Origin: an uncultured Mycoplasmatota bacterium | GTDB lineage: Bacteria; Bacillota_I; Bacilli_A; RF39; UBA660 | Assembly: GCA_900543675.1 (NCBI GenBank) | Contig: UQRY01000017.1 | Location: 1 to 38,485 of the forward strand | Reading direction: 5' to 3' | DNA: 38,485 nt | Shown here: piece after piece, positions 1 through 7,424 of the stretch | Position numbering within the stretch: the first letter of the stretch is position 1 | How the letters are laid out: every line of letters begins with the position of its first letter | Translations under genes and position numbers: made by a program | The notes under the pieces: model-generated | Told to the model about the DNA's origin: nothing | What the model saw: the letters and a program-made list of their open reading frames with translations, nothing else | Databases searched by the model: none

Positions 1-73
1 TATGCTTGAAAATCAAACATAGACTTATCTAAAAATTTCTCATGCGTTTATCCTGTGTAGTAACCAAAATTGA

Positions 74-102
74 TTGACAAACAAAAAACTTTTCTATATA
101 AT
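74..102 (+). promoter_or_regulatory. Sigma-A promoter of rpsD
   Basis: A perfect -35 TTGACA (74-79) and a perfect -10 TATAAT (97-102) are separated by exactly 17 bp. Transcription would start near 109, giving an untranslated leader of about 158 nt. Bases 1-73 show no gene or clear signal. Confidence 0.85.
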
Positions 103-108
103 AATAAC

Positions 109-266
109 GCATATTCATTGAACAGCACTTGTTTTTCGTTTATTAACGTGTTCTTTGAAGTTAGTAGTAACCTATGCTGTTGGGTGAACCTATTGAAAAG
201 AACTCCCTAGTAAATGGTAAAACACGCATTCAATGCTTATGAAATAAACATTGAAGGAGGAAAATT
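109..266 (+). promoter_or_regulatory. rpsD 5' leader, candidate S4 autoregulatory RNA
   Basis: This 158-nt transcribed leader lies between the promoter and rpsD. An inverted repeat TTCAATG (229-235) / CATTGAA (249-255) sits directly against the ribosome binding site GGAGG (256-260), so folding here could mask or expose translation start. Bacillota rpsD genes are known to be translationally autoregulated by S4 binding to a pseudoknotted leader; that this leader works so is inference, as I cannot match it to a covariance model. Confidence 0.5.
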
Positions 267-869
267 ATGGCAAGATATACAGGGCCAAGTTACAAACAAT
301 CACGTCGCGTTGGTTATTCGTTAAGTGAAACAGGAAAAGAATTAGCTCGTCGTCCTTATGGACCAGGTCAACATGGAAAAGATCGTAAAGGAAAACCATC
401 TAACTATGCTGAACAATTAAAAGAAAAACAAAAAGTAAGATTCATGTATGGAATCAATGAAAGACAATTCCGTAAGACTTTCGACGAAGCAAAGAAGATT
501 CAAGGTATTCATGGTGAAAACTTCTTAAGATTACTAGAATCAAGACTAGATAACGTTGTTTATCGTTTAGGACTTGCAACTACTCGTCGTGGTGCACGTC
601 AATTAGTTAATCATGGACATATCACAGTAAATGGAAAGAAAGTAGATATTCCATCATACCGTGTAAAAGTAGGAGACACTGTTGCAGTTAAAGAAAACTC
701 TAAAGAACATAAAGCAATCAAAGCTGCACTTGAAAAAGTAACTAAACGTGTTGAATACGTAACTTTTGATGATAAGAAGTTAGAAGGTAAACTTGTAAGA
801 TTACCTGAACGTAACGAACTTAACGCAGATATCAACGAATCACTAATCGTAGAATTCTATAACAGATAA
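267..869 (+). CDS. rpsD: 30S ribosomal protein S4
   Basis: Primary 16S rRNA-binding protein that nucleates assembly of the 30S body and also acts in translational fidelity. The 200-residue length is normal. The N-terminal third begins with the typical MARYTGP start and contains the GPGQHG segment; it has no cysteine pairs, so it is the zinc-independent (C-minus) form. The central S4 RNA-binding domain is visible around residues 90-150, including LESRLDNVVYRLG, ARQLVNHGHITVNG and VDIPSYRVK. The start is fixed by GGAGG six bases before the ATG. The gene is monocistronic, with its own consensus promoter and a strong terminator immediately after the stop. In Bacillus, rpsD sits beside tyrS; here the two are 16 kb apart. 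Confidence 0.98.
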   Translation: MARYTGPSYKQSRRVGYSLSETGKELARRPYGPGQHGKDRKGKPSNYAEQLKEKQKVRFMYGINERQFRKTFDEAKKIQGIHGENFLRLLESRLDNVVYRLGLATTRRGARQLVNHGHITVNGKKVDIPSYRVKVGDTVAVKENSKEHKAIKAALEKVTKRVEYVTFDDKKLEGKLVRLPERNELNADINESLIVEFYNR

Positions 870-870
870 A

Positions 871-900
871 AAGATTGCCCTCAGCTGGCAATCTTTTTTC
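871..900 (+). terminator. Rho-independent terminator of rpsD
   Basis: The stem AAGATTGCC (871-879) pairs with GGCAATCTT (887-895), with a 7-nt loop, followed by a T run. Confidence 0.9.
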
Positions 901-903
901 ATG

Positions 904-938
904 AAAAAACAGGTAGAAAATCTTTCTATCTGTTTTTA
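904..938 (-). terminator. Terminator of the J-domain gene and NAD operon
   Basis: An inverted repeat of about 12 bp (AACAGGTAGAAA / TTTCTATCTGTT, one G-T pair) is flanked by A and T runs, so it could stop transcription in both directions. It overlaps the stop codon of the minus-strand J-domain gene and separates it from convergent rpsD. Confidence 0.75.
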
Positions 939-1649
939 AAATGCTCGATAAACGTATTGACGAACTTTTGGTCGTATCTTCATAAAACAAGGTTGTGCAG
1001 TATATCGATAAAGATAGACTGGCTGATTGACTAATAAAATCATCGGGGTCGTAGCTTCTGGATAAACTCTAACATTAGAAATACTTCTAGCTACTTCTTT
1101 TGTTCTTCTTAAATAAGAAATATATTCTTGATACAAAGAACAAAGCGCCATAACCATCATTAAGTTTTCGACATAACGTTGACGTTCATAAATAAATGGT
1201 TCAAGATTAACATGAGCTTTGGCTTGAGTAAAATTACTATTCTTGAAGGAAGCAGATTCCTGATGATAAGGCTTAGTATGAGAAGTTGTTTTTGCCGTAA
1301 ATGGTTCATATGAATAAGAATCATTATAATTCACATCTTCTTGTTTAGGACGATAAGTATCATATTTACTATACCCATCAAAAGTACGATTAGTCGCCTC
1401 TTTTTGAGAAGTAGTCGTCTTTTGTTCTTGTTTCTTTGTTCTCATCTGTTTTAATGCCATATCAAACTCATGTCTTTTCTCTGAATTAGAAAGAACTTGA
1501 TAAGCATCACATACTTCACGAAATTTTTCTTCCTGTCCTTTATGTTCATCAGGATGATACTCTTTCACAAGTTTACGGTACGCTTTCTTTATTTCTTCAT
1601 GAGAAGCATCTTCAGATACTCCTAATACTTGATACCAATTTTTTAGCAT
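936..1649 (-). CDS. J-domain (DnaJ-like) protein of unknown target
   Basis: Residues 1-65 form a canonical J domain: N-terminal NWYQVLGV, helix EEIKKAYRKLVKEYHPD with the HPD signature at residues 32-34, and FREVCDAYQVLSNSEKR. J domains stimulate the ATPase of DnaK and deliver clients. The Gly/Phe, zinc-finger and substrate-binding domains of true DnaJ are missing; instead there is a low-complexity linker rich in Ser, Thr, Lys and Tyr (about 70-150) and a C-terminal part (about 150-237) with a hydrophobic helix (ENLMMVMALCSLYQEY) and a basic, Tyr-rich tail that I do not recognise. It is the last gene of the minus-strand NAD cluster, 53 bp after nadK, but has its own promoter, so it need not belong functionally to that cluster. 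It is not the housekeeping DnaJ. Confidence 0.85.
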   Translation of the reverse strand: MLKNWYQVLGVSEDASHEEIKKAYRKLVKEYHPDEHKGQEEKFREVCDAYQVLSNSEKRHEFDMALKQMRTKKQEQKTTTSQKEATNRTFDGYSKYDTYRPKQEDVNYNDSYSYEPFTAKTTSHTKPYHQESASFKNSNFTQAKAHVNLEPFIYERQRYVENLMMVMALCSLYQEYISYLRRTKEVARSISNVRVYPEATTPMILLVNQPVYLYRYTAQPCFMKIRPKVRQYVYRAF

Positions 1650-1668
1650 TATATCCCTTCTTTACAAG

Positions 1669-1702
1669 TGTATAGTATACATCAAAATGCGTAAAAATGC
1701 AA
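1669..1702 (-). promoter_or_regulatory. Promoter with inverted repeat upstream of the J-domain gene
   Basis: Reading the minus strand, TTGCAT (1702-1697), a 17-bp spacer and TATACT (1679-1674) form a good sigma-A promoter. The -10 lies inside a perfect inverted repeat with arms TGTATA / TATACA around one base (1669-1681), which could be an operator. The regulator is unknown. Confidence 0.55.
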
Positions 1703-2503
1703 TTAACTCAAAAATTTTTCGTTTATCTTCTCGACATAAGTCTCACTAAAACGAACACAGCGAATAGTCTTTTTCTCTACCACAGTGATAATCGAATCAA
1801 CATGTTCAAAAGAATGATTCTCACCATCTACAGCAACAAGTAAAGATTCATGACCTTTTTTAGGGAGAAAAGTAATCACTCGATTTTCTGGAATAATAAC
1901 AGAATTACGAAGCGTTCGATTCACTTTAGAATTGAGTGGCGCAATGGGCGTAAGTTGAAGAGTATGAAAATCATCGAAAACAACACTACCACCAAACGAT
2001 AAATTATAGGCAGTTGAACCAATTGAAGTAGCTACCAACATTCCATCTCCTACATAATGTTCCAACAACTGTTGATCGATTAAAACGTCAAAATAAGTAG
2101 TATTTAAACACTTATCACGAATCACAATTTCATTTAACGAATAGAAAAAGTGTGAATTCTTACCACATTGAACTACGGTTTCTTGAACACCAATTTCTGA
2201 AAAATGGAAATCTCCATTCTTTAAAGAAGATACCAGTTCTTCGATACAATCAAGTTTTCCTTCTTGTAAAAAACCAAGCGTACCGGCATTAATACCTAAA
2301 TAATAGATATTACTATCAAAATTATTATTTCTTACCATCCGCAAAAACGAGCCATCTCCACCGATCGCAATCGCCAAATCATATTGTTCATCGACAATAA
2401 GAAAACCGGCTTTTCTCATTACTTTTTCCACAATTTTCGCAATTCTTTTGGCTTCCACATTCTGATTGACGAATAACTTTACGGTATTTAATTTCTTAAT
2501 CAT
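1703..2503 (-). CDS. nadK: NAD kinase
   Basis: Phosphorylates NAD+ to NADP+ in the cytoplasm, the only route to NADP. The 266-residue length is normal for bacterial ATP-NAD kinases. The diagnostic GGDG motif is at residues 48-51, followed by LGINAGTLGFL, the SLNEIVIRD strand with the NE pair that contacts NAD, and GSTAYNLSFGG. The gene overlaps the 3' end of nrtR by 8 bp, which implies translational coupling and co-transcription with the NAD regulator. It lies downstream of the prs promoter with its operators, and of a possible internal promoter before nrtR. Confidence 0.96.
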   Translation of the reverse strand: MIKKLNTVKLFVNQNVEAKRIAKIVEKVMRKAGFLIVDEQYDLAIAIGGDGSFLRMVRNNNFDSNIYYLGINAGTLGFLQEGKLDCIEELVSSLKNGDFHFSEIGVQETVVQCGKNSHFFYSLNEIVIRDKCLNTTYFDVLIDQQLLEHYVGDGMLVATSIGSTAYNLSFGGSVVFDDFHTLQLTPIAPLNSKVNRTLRNSVIIPENRVITFLPKKGHESLLVAVDGENHSFEHVDSIITVVEKKTIRCVRFSETYVEKINEKFLS

Positions 2504-3329
2504 GATTTCGATTATACCTAAACAACGCAGAAGGGCGATGACCGCCTCCCGTTTGTACCTTATCCGTTTTTACAGTCTTCTTGGCAATAATTCGGCGAAA
2601 AGCAGGATCCAGCAACTTCTTTCCCAATATTACTTCATATACTTGTTGAAGCTCCCCTAAAGTAAAGAACTCAGGCATCATATTGAAGACAATATCCGTA
2701 TATTCTACTTTATTCTTTAATCTAGAAATACCAGAGACAATAACTTTCGCGTGATCAAACGCAAGATGGTCATCCTTCTTTACAAAATATTCATACCGAT
2801 CACTTGTTGGACTCTTCAATCGCTTACCAACAACGATAGAAAAGTTCTCGCTTCCATTATCAAACGTCACTTGAATTTCTTCATCATCTTCTAGAATATG
2901 CATCGTAAACCAAGAAGCATTTTCTGGCAAATGATCATTCAAACGATTTTTGTCTACCAACGCAATATAAGCTGTACTAACAATACGCATTCTAGGATCA
3001 CGATTAACATCACCAAAAGTATAAAGTTGTTCCATATAAATATTTTTTAAATTTGTCTCCGTTTCCAAGATACGTTTAGCCGCTTCATCAATCGTTTCAT
3101 CAACTCTTAAAAAGCCACCCGGTAAACACCACTTATCTTTAAACGGATAAGTATTCCTTTTGACCAATAATACACTAAACTTTTTCTCCGATAATTTTCG
3201 ATAATTCCCGGTTTCTTCACTAGAAACACTAAAAATTAATACATCGGCAGTAAGCGCTAAACGATCAAACTGACTAGGATCATAATCCCGTAAAAACTCT
3301 TCCTCAGAATGATACTCTTTCTTATCCAT
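2496..3329 (-). CDS. nrtR: NrtR-family transcriptional regulator of NAD metabolism
   Basis: NrtR proteins fuse a Nudix-like domain to a C-terminal winged helix. They bind palindromic operators at NAD genes and are released by ADP-ribose-type ligands. Here the Nudix fold covers about residues 25-165, and its Nudix box (G72 to L94) is degenerate: in the RExxEExGx core, residues expected to be Glu, Glu and Gly are I87, T90 and N93. That is expected of a ligand sensor rather than a hydrolase. The C-terminal part (about 205-277) has the family's pattern: MMPEFFTLGELQQVYEVIL, then DPAFRRII and a GGGHRPSALFRYN end. The start is set by GAGAGGTG before the ATG. It sits inside a prs-to-nadK operon and would control its own expression through the paired palindromes upstream of prs. 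The assignment is strong from architecture and context. Confidence 0.92.
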   Translation of the reverse strand: MDKKEYHSEEEFLRDYDPSQFDRLALTADVLIFSVSSEETGNYRKLSEKKFSVLLVKRNTYPFKDKWCLPGGFLRVDETIDEAAKRILETETNLKNIYMEQLYTFGDVNRDPRMRIVSTAYIALVDKNRLNDHLPENASWFTMHILEDDEEIQVTFDNGSENFSIVVGKRLKSPTSDRYEYFVKKDDHLAFDHAKVIVSGISRLKNKVEYTDIVFNMMPEFFTLGELQQVYEVILGKKLLDPAFRRIIAKKTVKTDKVQTGGGHRPSALFRYNRNHD

Positions 3330-3358
3330 ATATATTCACCTCTCTTATATACAACTTG

Positions 3359-3388
3359 ATTATAACATCACTAGGAAGAAAAAAACAA
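3359..3388 (-). promoter_or_regulatory. Possible internal promoter for nrtR-nadK
   Basis: In the 68-bp gap before nrtR, the minus strand has a perfect TATAAT (3364-3359) preceded at 18 bp by TTGTTT (3388-3383), a weak -35. It could give basal, operator-free expression of the regulator and NAD kinase. Confidence 0.35.
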
Positions 3389-3397
3389 GAAACTTTA

Positions 3398-3880
3398 CTA
3401 AGAGAGTAACGAGAGTAGTACCTTCCCAATCTTTTCAATAACTGCCTTCTTATTCTTTTCCCGAACAAATTCATGAACTTGAACACAGTCTCGATAAAAA
3501 CGATTATTTTCTCTATCATAGATACTAATATAAACTAAATTACGCTTATCAGGATTAGAATTTTTAGGATCAATACAATTAAGCATTCCCGTTATCCCAA
3601 CACCATAATCACTATCCGCAAATTGACTAATCTGATAACTCATTTGATCAGCAACTTCTGGACTATAGACCGTATATCGATCAATAACTTCTTTATCGAC
3701 CCCCATTTTCACTTTAGCTTCGTTCGAATAAGTAACCGCAGAAAACATAAGCACCTCACTCGATCCTTCGATATTCGTAATACAATTAACTACTCCACCA
3801 CCAGTACAAGATTCCATTGTCGCGATAGTCTTTTTGGCCTTTTTCAATAATTTCACAATTTCTCGATATTCTTCTAGCAT
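3398..3880 (-). CDS. pncC: Nicotinamide-nucleotide amidase (CinA C-terminal family)
   Basis: PncC deamidates NMN to nicotinate mononucleotide, recycling the NMN released by NAD-consuming reactions. The 160-residue protein is the stand-alone CinA C-terminal domain, without the N-terminal MoCF/COG1058 part. It starts with the family's pattern: KKAKKTIATMESCTGGGVVNCIT, with the proposed catalytic Ser in ESCTGG (S24), then SEVLMFSAVTYSNEAKVKMGV and a GITG strand. After GITG the usual AGP continuation is replaced by MLNCID, a local departure from the family. GGAGGG precedes the ATG. It is 26 bp downstream of the radical-SAM gene in the NAD operon, which supports the PncC assignment over a competence role. 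Confidence 0.88.
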   Translation of the reverse strand: MLEEYREIVKLLKKAKKTIATMESCTGGGVVNCITNIEGSSEVLMFSAVTYSNEAKVKMGVDKEVIDRYTVYSPEVADQMSYQISQFADSDYGVGITGMLNCIDPKNSNPDKRNLVYISIYDRENNRFYRDCVQVHEFVREKNKKAVIEKIGKVLLSLLS

Positions 3881-3906
3881 AAAATCCCTCCATTATTCTT
3901 AGTATA

Positions 3907-4947
3907 CTACAGATTAGAACCAATATATTTTTTAAAACGCACTTTAGCTTTTTCTTGATCCCAATTTCCATCAAAATACGGATTCCAAGAATAATAATCA
4001 AATTCATTTTCTAGCTTTTCTTTATCATAATTTGGATATAATTTTCCATCATTTACATAATCAATAATAATATTCGTCGCAATTAGTGTCCCATTTTCTC
4101 GTAGTTTTTTCATTAACTCGACAGCTTTTTCTGTTTCATTCACATTACGATTCATAATTTTTAACACTTCTGGATCAAAACTTTGAACAGGACAATGGAC
4201 CACTCTTAACAAACCTTCCTGACTAAGGGCAAGTAACTCCTCTTCGCAAAGATTTAAATTCTGCGGCTCAACATTTCTAATCGAGATATCCTTTTGAGCT
4301 GTATGAGCGATTTGACACCATCCCTTAATCTGATCAGCTGTTGGACTATCAGAAATTAAAACTACATTTTCATGATTCAAAAACTCATCTATTTGATTTT
4401 CAGGAATCATCGTGTAGTTTTCTCCTCTAGTATGACGAATCGTACAATATTTACATTTTCCATGGCACCCTGCCCCAATTTTTAATGGATAATCATTACG
4501 AAATAAATTACCTGGAGCAAGAACTTCTTCTGTTTCTTCAAAGTCTGGTACCCAGAATGGTTTTTCATAATGAACTAAATCCATTCTGTCTAGTTCTTGA
4601 CCAATTACTCTAACGACATCTAGTCGCTTACAATAATCCGGTAGCGGAATATCTAAGCGTTGAGCTAAACATCCACCAACATAAATATCTTTTCCCGTTA
4701 AATTGTGTAGTTTTTCGGCAACTTGTAAATCATTTAAAACCGCTAAATCAGTCACTTGACATCCAAGTACCACCAAACTATCGGCATCATGAACCTTATC
4801 TACCATCCGATTGGCATAATGATTTGCCCATGATAGAAAATCACTCCATACTGACATACAGGCAGCACTTGTGGCATAAATCTTTCCAATCAAATCTTTC
4901 TCTTCATAAATTGTCCCTTCTCCAAACACATTATTTACTTTTTTCAT
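3907..4947 (-). CDS. Radical-SAM protein, methylthiotransferase-like, in the NAD operon
   Basis: The CxxxCxxC cluster motif (C161, C165, C168) in GCHGKCKYCTIRHTRGENY closely resembles the radical-SAM motif of MiaB/RimO methylthiotransferases. The N-terminal region also resembles their UPF0004 domain: C30, C63 (LGCQVTD) and C93 (GGCLAQR) are spaced like the three Cys that bind the auxiliary 4Fe-4S cluster. The protein is only 346 residues and stops without the C-terminal TRAM RNA-binding domain. A typical methylthiotransferase has about 430-450 residues with TRAM. Thus it has the chemistry of the family but probably not the standard tRNA target. It overlaps the end of the nadD remnant (ATGA) and lies between prs and pncC under the NAD operators. 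Its substrate is unknown, and I would not call it miaB. Confidence 0.8.
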   Translation of the reverse strand: MKKVNNVFGEGTIYEEKDLIGKIYATSAACMSVWSDFLSWANHYANRMVDKVHDADSLVVLGCQVTDLAVLNDLQVAEKLHNLTGKDIYVGGCLAQRLDIPLPDYCKRLDVVRVIGQELDRMDLVHYEKPFWVPDFEETEEVLAPGNLFRNDYPLKIGAGCHGKCKYCTIRHTRGENYTMIPENQIDEFLNHENVVLISDSPTADQIKGWCQIAHTAQKDISIRNVEPQNLNLCEEELLALSQEGLLRVVHCPVQSFDPEVLKIMNRNVNETEKAVELMKKLRENGTLIATNIIIDYVNDGKLYPNYDKEKLENEFDYYSWNPYFDGNWDQEKAKVRFKKYIGSNL

Positions 4948-5193
4948 AAAATCATTCCTCCACTTTCTTTATCCCTGATATAATCATGGGAATCAATATA
5001 ATTTTCTACTTTCCAATCCAAAACTAAAAAAGCATAACCTTTTCTCTTTTCTTTAAGAGAACTTCTAATATCTGTAGAAGAAATATCATCATAAATATCA
5101 TCAACCAAAATAATATTTCCACTACCTAAATTCTTCATTATAGTATCTACATCATCTCCTTTTTTACGAACCACCAAATACGCTAACTTTCAC
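4944..5193 (-). pseudogene. nadD: Nicotinate-nucleotide adenylyltransferase remnant with internal deletion
   Basis: NadD would join NaMN and ATP to NaAD. Six bases after the prs stop, a GTG at 5193 opens a reading frame whose nine codons give MKVSVFGGS, the start of a NadD nucleotide-binding motif (normally continuing F-x-P-x-H-x-x-H). It then meets TAA (5166-5164). Immediately there, in another frame, the sequence VVRKKGDD...DISSTDIRSSL...VENYIDSHDYI continues to 4944. This is the NadD C-terminus with its SSTxIR signature. About 110-120 residues (some 330-360 bp) including the HxxH site are missing. The junction GGTGGTTCG reads as GGS in the first frame and as VVR in the second, suggesting deletion across a short direct repeat. 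The residual C-terminal frame could start at TTG 5177 (77 residues), but cannot be an active adenylyltransferase. Confidence 0.82.
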
Positions 5194-5198
5194 AGCTA

Positions 5199-6269
5199 TC
5201 ATCTCTTCTTTATTTTTTTCAACACGTCGTTTTGATCATCAAATATAGCCTTCAAGGAACCCTTATGATGAAGAGTATGAATAATATTCGCTAACCTCGG
5301 TGCACAATCGACAGCTTCATACCAATCTTCACTCTTGATTGTATCGGGAACATAAGATAAATTTGTCGCATATAGTTTATCGAACACCCCTTCATGGTAA
5401 GCATCGATAAACTTACCAATTCCATCAGTAAGTAAAGCAAATGTAGCAACCAAATAAACTTTTCCTGCCCCTTTCCTCTTTAAATACTCTCCAACTTCTA
5501 ACATCGAAGTACCACTCGCAATCAAATCATCGACAACAACAATATCTTTTCCTTTAACTTCAGTGCCTAGATAAACATGTTCGACAATAGGATTTCTTCC
5601 ATCAACAACCTTACTTAGATCACGTCTTTTATAAAAGACACCAACATCACAACCTAAGATTTCTGCATAATATCTAGCCCTCTCCATCGCTCCCATATCT
5701 GGACTAACAACCAATAAATTATCTATTTTCTCTTGTTCCACTAATTTAGATAACACATCGTGAGCAACATAGAAATTCTCAAAAGGAAGATTAGGGATCG
5801 CATTCCCAACATTTGGATCATGGCAATCAAATGTAACGATATGATTAACTCCTAATGCTTCTAATTCTTTAAGCGCTATCGCACAATCTAATGATTCCTT
5901 TCCCTTACGACGATGTTGTCTAGATTCATAAAGAAGAGGCATAACCAGAGTAATTTTAGAAGCATAACCACTTATCGCTGAAATTACTCGTTTAACATCC
6001 TGAAAATGTTCATCCGGAGACATATGATGACAAAACCCATGCATAGAATAAGTAAGAGAATAATTACCAACATCACACATGATATAAATATCTTGATCTC
6101 GAACAGTGCCGTTAATTCTTATTTTTCCCTCTCCATTATTAAAGCGATCTCTAGTAATCGGAATCACATGAGAATCAGTAGTATGTTCCAATTCCTTAAG
6201 AATTTCATCCGTCTTAACACCAAGTTCTTCAATATTATCCAAAACAATTAATTTTAAATTTGAATTCAT
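5199..6269 (-). CDS. prs: Ribose-phosphate pyrophosphokinase (PRPP synthetase)
   Basis: Makes PRPP from ribose 5-phosphate and ATP. At 356 residues it is longer than the usual ~315. Visible motifs: the N-terminal GEGKIRINGTVRDQDIYIM strand, the RQHRRKGKESLDCAIALKELEALGVNHIVTFDCHDP segment with its catalytic-loop region, and the PRPP-binding loop IVVVDDLIASGTSM. Extra residues lie in an insertion before the flexible loop (YSLTYSMHGFCHHMSPDEHFQDVKR) and at a Lys-rich C-terminus, so it belongs to a divergent Prs subgroup. It is the first gene of the NAD operon, behind two operator palindromes. PncB and other salvage phosphoribosyltransferases consume PRPP, so it probably supplies NAD synthesis specifically. 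Another housekeeping prs may exist elsewhere. The start ATG follows AGGTGG. Confidence 0.9.
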   Translation of the reverse strand: MNSNLKLIVLDNIEELGVKTDEILKELEHTTDSHVIPITRDRFNNGEGKIRINGTVRDQDIYIMCDVGNYSLTYSMHGFCHHMSPDEHFQDVKRVISAISGYASKITLVMPLLYESRQHRRKGKESLDCAIALKELEALGVNHIVTFDCHDPNVGNAIPNLPFENFYVAHDVLSKLVEQEKIDNLLVVSPDMGAMERARYYAEILGCDVGVFYKRRDLSKVVDGRNPIVEHVYLGTEVKGKDIVVVDDLIASGTSMLEVGEYLKRKGAGKVYLVATFALLTDGIGKFIDAYHEGVFDKLYATNLSYVPDTIKSEDWYEAVDCAPRLANIIHTLHHKGSLKAIFDDQNDVLKKIKKR

Positions 6270-6279
6270 AACCCACCTC

Positions 6280-6300
6280 TTATTAACAATAAATTAATAA
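6280..6300. promoter_or_regulatory. NrtR-type operator, prs-proximal copy
   Basis: Palindrome with arms TTATTAA (6280-6286) and TTAATAA (6294-6300) around a 7-bp spacer. It lies in the predicted prs leader, just before the ribosome binding site. Its centre is 48 bp from that of the distal copy. Confidence 0.75.
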
Positions 6301-6324
6301 CATGATCTAAAAAAATAATTTCAT

Positions 6325-6351
6325 TTGTTATTAACAATATATTAATAACAA
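6325..6351. promoter_or_regulatory. NrtR-type operator overlapping the prs -10 box
   Basis: Perfect palindrome with 10-bp arms TTGTTATTAA (6325-6334) and TTAATAACAA (6342-6351) around a 7-bp spacer. The spacer contains the -10 hexamer of the prs promoter, the classic position of a repressor site. The same element occurs twice before pncA and, as far as I can see, nowhere else in the window. Binding by the NrtR protein is inferred. Confidence 0.82.
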
Positions 6352-6364
6352 GAGTCTTTGTCAA
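6336..6364 (-). promoter_or_regulatory. Promoter of the prs-nadK operon
   Basis: On the minus strand, TTGACA (6364-6359) is followed after 17 bp by TATATT (6341-6336), one mismatch from consensus. The -10 lies inside the distal operator palindrome. Confidence 0.8.
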
Positions 6365-6420
6365 CCCATTATACTAAAAAAATGAAAATAATCATAAAAT
6401 ATTTTAAAAAGAGGTAGCCA

Positions 6421-6822
6421 ATGAATGAACAAAAACTAACTAATCAACAACTATTTATCATAGATGGCCAATTAGTCGGATGTATATTATATATTCTCTC
6501 GCTTATTGTATCGATTATTATTATCGCCAATCAAAGAAAAAAAGCGCTAAATCAAGAGGAATTTTTAACGAATGAGGAATCACAAATCATCGCCTTAATT
6601 AACAAAGTTTTTATTGTTTTACTCATTCTTTGGTTCCTATATCTGAATTATAAGAGCTATCAACTAGCTAAAGACACTAACCAAAATACATCCTCTCTAA
6701 AATCTCAGATATTTGCTTCTTTCCTATCTCTAACAGCTGGTTTAATCACACTTTACGTCGTCGCAACAGACTTCAATAATACAAACTTTCAAACTGCCGA
6801 AATCGAAAATTCCTATCTCTAG
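6421..6822 (+). CDS. Small membrane protein, unknown function
   Basis: A 133-residue protein I do not recognise. It has three hydrophobic segments likely to cross the membrane: about residues 17-37 (LVGCILYILSLIVSIIIIA), 60-78 (NKVFIVLLILWFLYLNYKS) and 97-116 (FASFLSLTAGLITLYVVAT), with a basic RKK after the first and a short polar tail. No enzymatic motif is visible. The start has AAAGAGGT upstream. It is divergent from prs, 151 bp away, so the NAD operators lie in the shared intergenic region and could also affect it, but I see no good plus-strand promoter there. Confidence 0.6.
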   Translation: MNEQKLTNQQLFIIDGQLVGCILYILSLIVSIIIIANQRKKALNQEEFLTNEESQIIALINKVFIVLLILWFLYLNYKSYQLAKDTNQNTSSLKSQIFASFLSLTAGLITLYVVATDFNNTNFQTAEIENSYL

Positions 6823-6876
6823 CTTCAATTATTTTAAGAATTATGTTATAGTTAGTGTAAGAAAGTAGAGGATAAT

Positions 6877-7356
6877 ATGGAAGAATTAGGAATAATCATC
6901 GCTCCGAACGGTGAATACACGAAATTCGGAAAATGGATCCCTAGAATTGAACGAAATGAAGAAGATAATCATGTCTGGCACTCAGATAGTTTCTTAAGTG
7001 AAGTATATCCTACTTCCTGGTTTCAACAACTAAATATTCCCTACGACGATACTTGGGAAATTCATCGACAAATCGATAACTTTGCGAAAAGTGGAACCAT
7101 AATCATCTTAAATAACCAAGAAATATCCAAAGATAAATTAAGAACTGGAATTGTCTTAGCTGGACCAATAAACATGACACCAGAACAAATAGCCACTTTA
7201 GAACAAGAAAAAGAACGTCTCGTTGCCTTTGAAAATAATGATTACTCCTTTATTGATTTATTTAATACTGAAGGAGAATACGATATTGAAAAAAGTTTCT
7301 ATCACTTAACTGATTTTTACGATTTCATCCAAGAAAAAAAAAGAAAAAAGAACTAG
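6877..7356 (+). CDS. Hypothetical cytoplasmic protein
   Basis: A 159-residue soluble protein, rich in Glu, Asn and aromatic residues, with no signal peptide, transmembrane segment or family motif that I recognise. The C-terminal end is a Lys-rich tail (QEKKRKKN). AGAGGA lies before the ATG, and a weak promoter (TTCAAT-N17-TATAGT, -10 at 6847-6852) is present in the 54-bp gap after the preceding membrane-protein gene. It ends in a strong terminator. Confidence 0.55.
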   Translation: MEELGIIIAPNGEYTKFGKWIPRIERNEEDNHVWHSDSFLSEVYPTSWFQQLNIPYDDTWEIHRQIDNFAKSGTIIILNNQEISKDKLRTGIVLAGPINMTPEQIATLEQEKERLVAFENNDYSFIDLFNTEGEYDIEKSFYHLTDFYDFIQEKKRKKN

Positions 7357-7360
7357 ATAA

Positions 7361-7402
7361 AAATGCTACTATCAGGAAATATTACTGATAGTAGCATTTT
7401 TT
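7361..7402 (+). terminator. Strong Rho-independent terminator
   Basis: A perfect 15-bp stem AAATGCTACTATCAG (7361-7375) / CTGATAGTAGCATTT (7385-7399) with a 9-nt loop is flanked by A and T runs. It lies between convergent genes and may work both ways. Confidence 0.9.
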
Positions 7403-7424
7403 ATTCTAATAATACAATATAAAT

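Noticed and set aside
3322..3519. 65-residue minus-strand reading frame between nrtR and pncC
   Set aside because: It runs in another frame through the end of pncC, with no ribosome binding site or recognisable motif. It is a shadow of pncC.
3907..4947. Calling the radical-SAM gene miaB, mtaB or rimO
   Set aside because: It is about 90 residues too short, lacks TRAM, and its context is NAD metabolism, so a named tRNA or S12 target is not supported.
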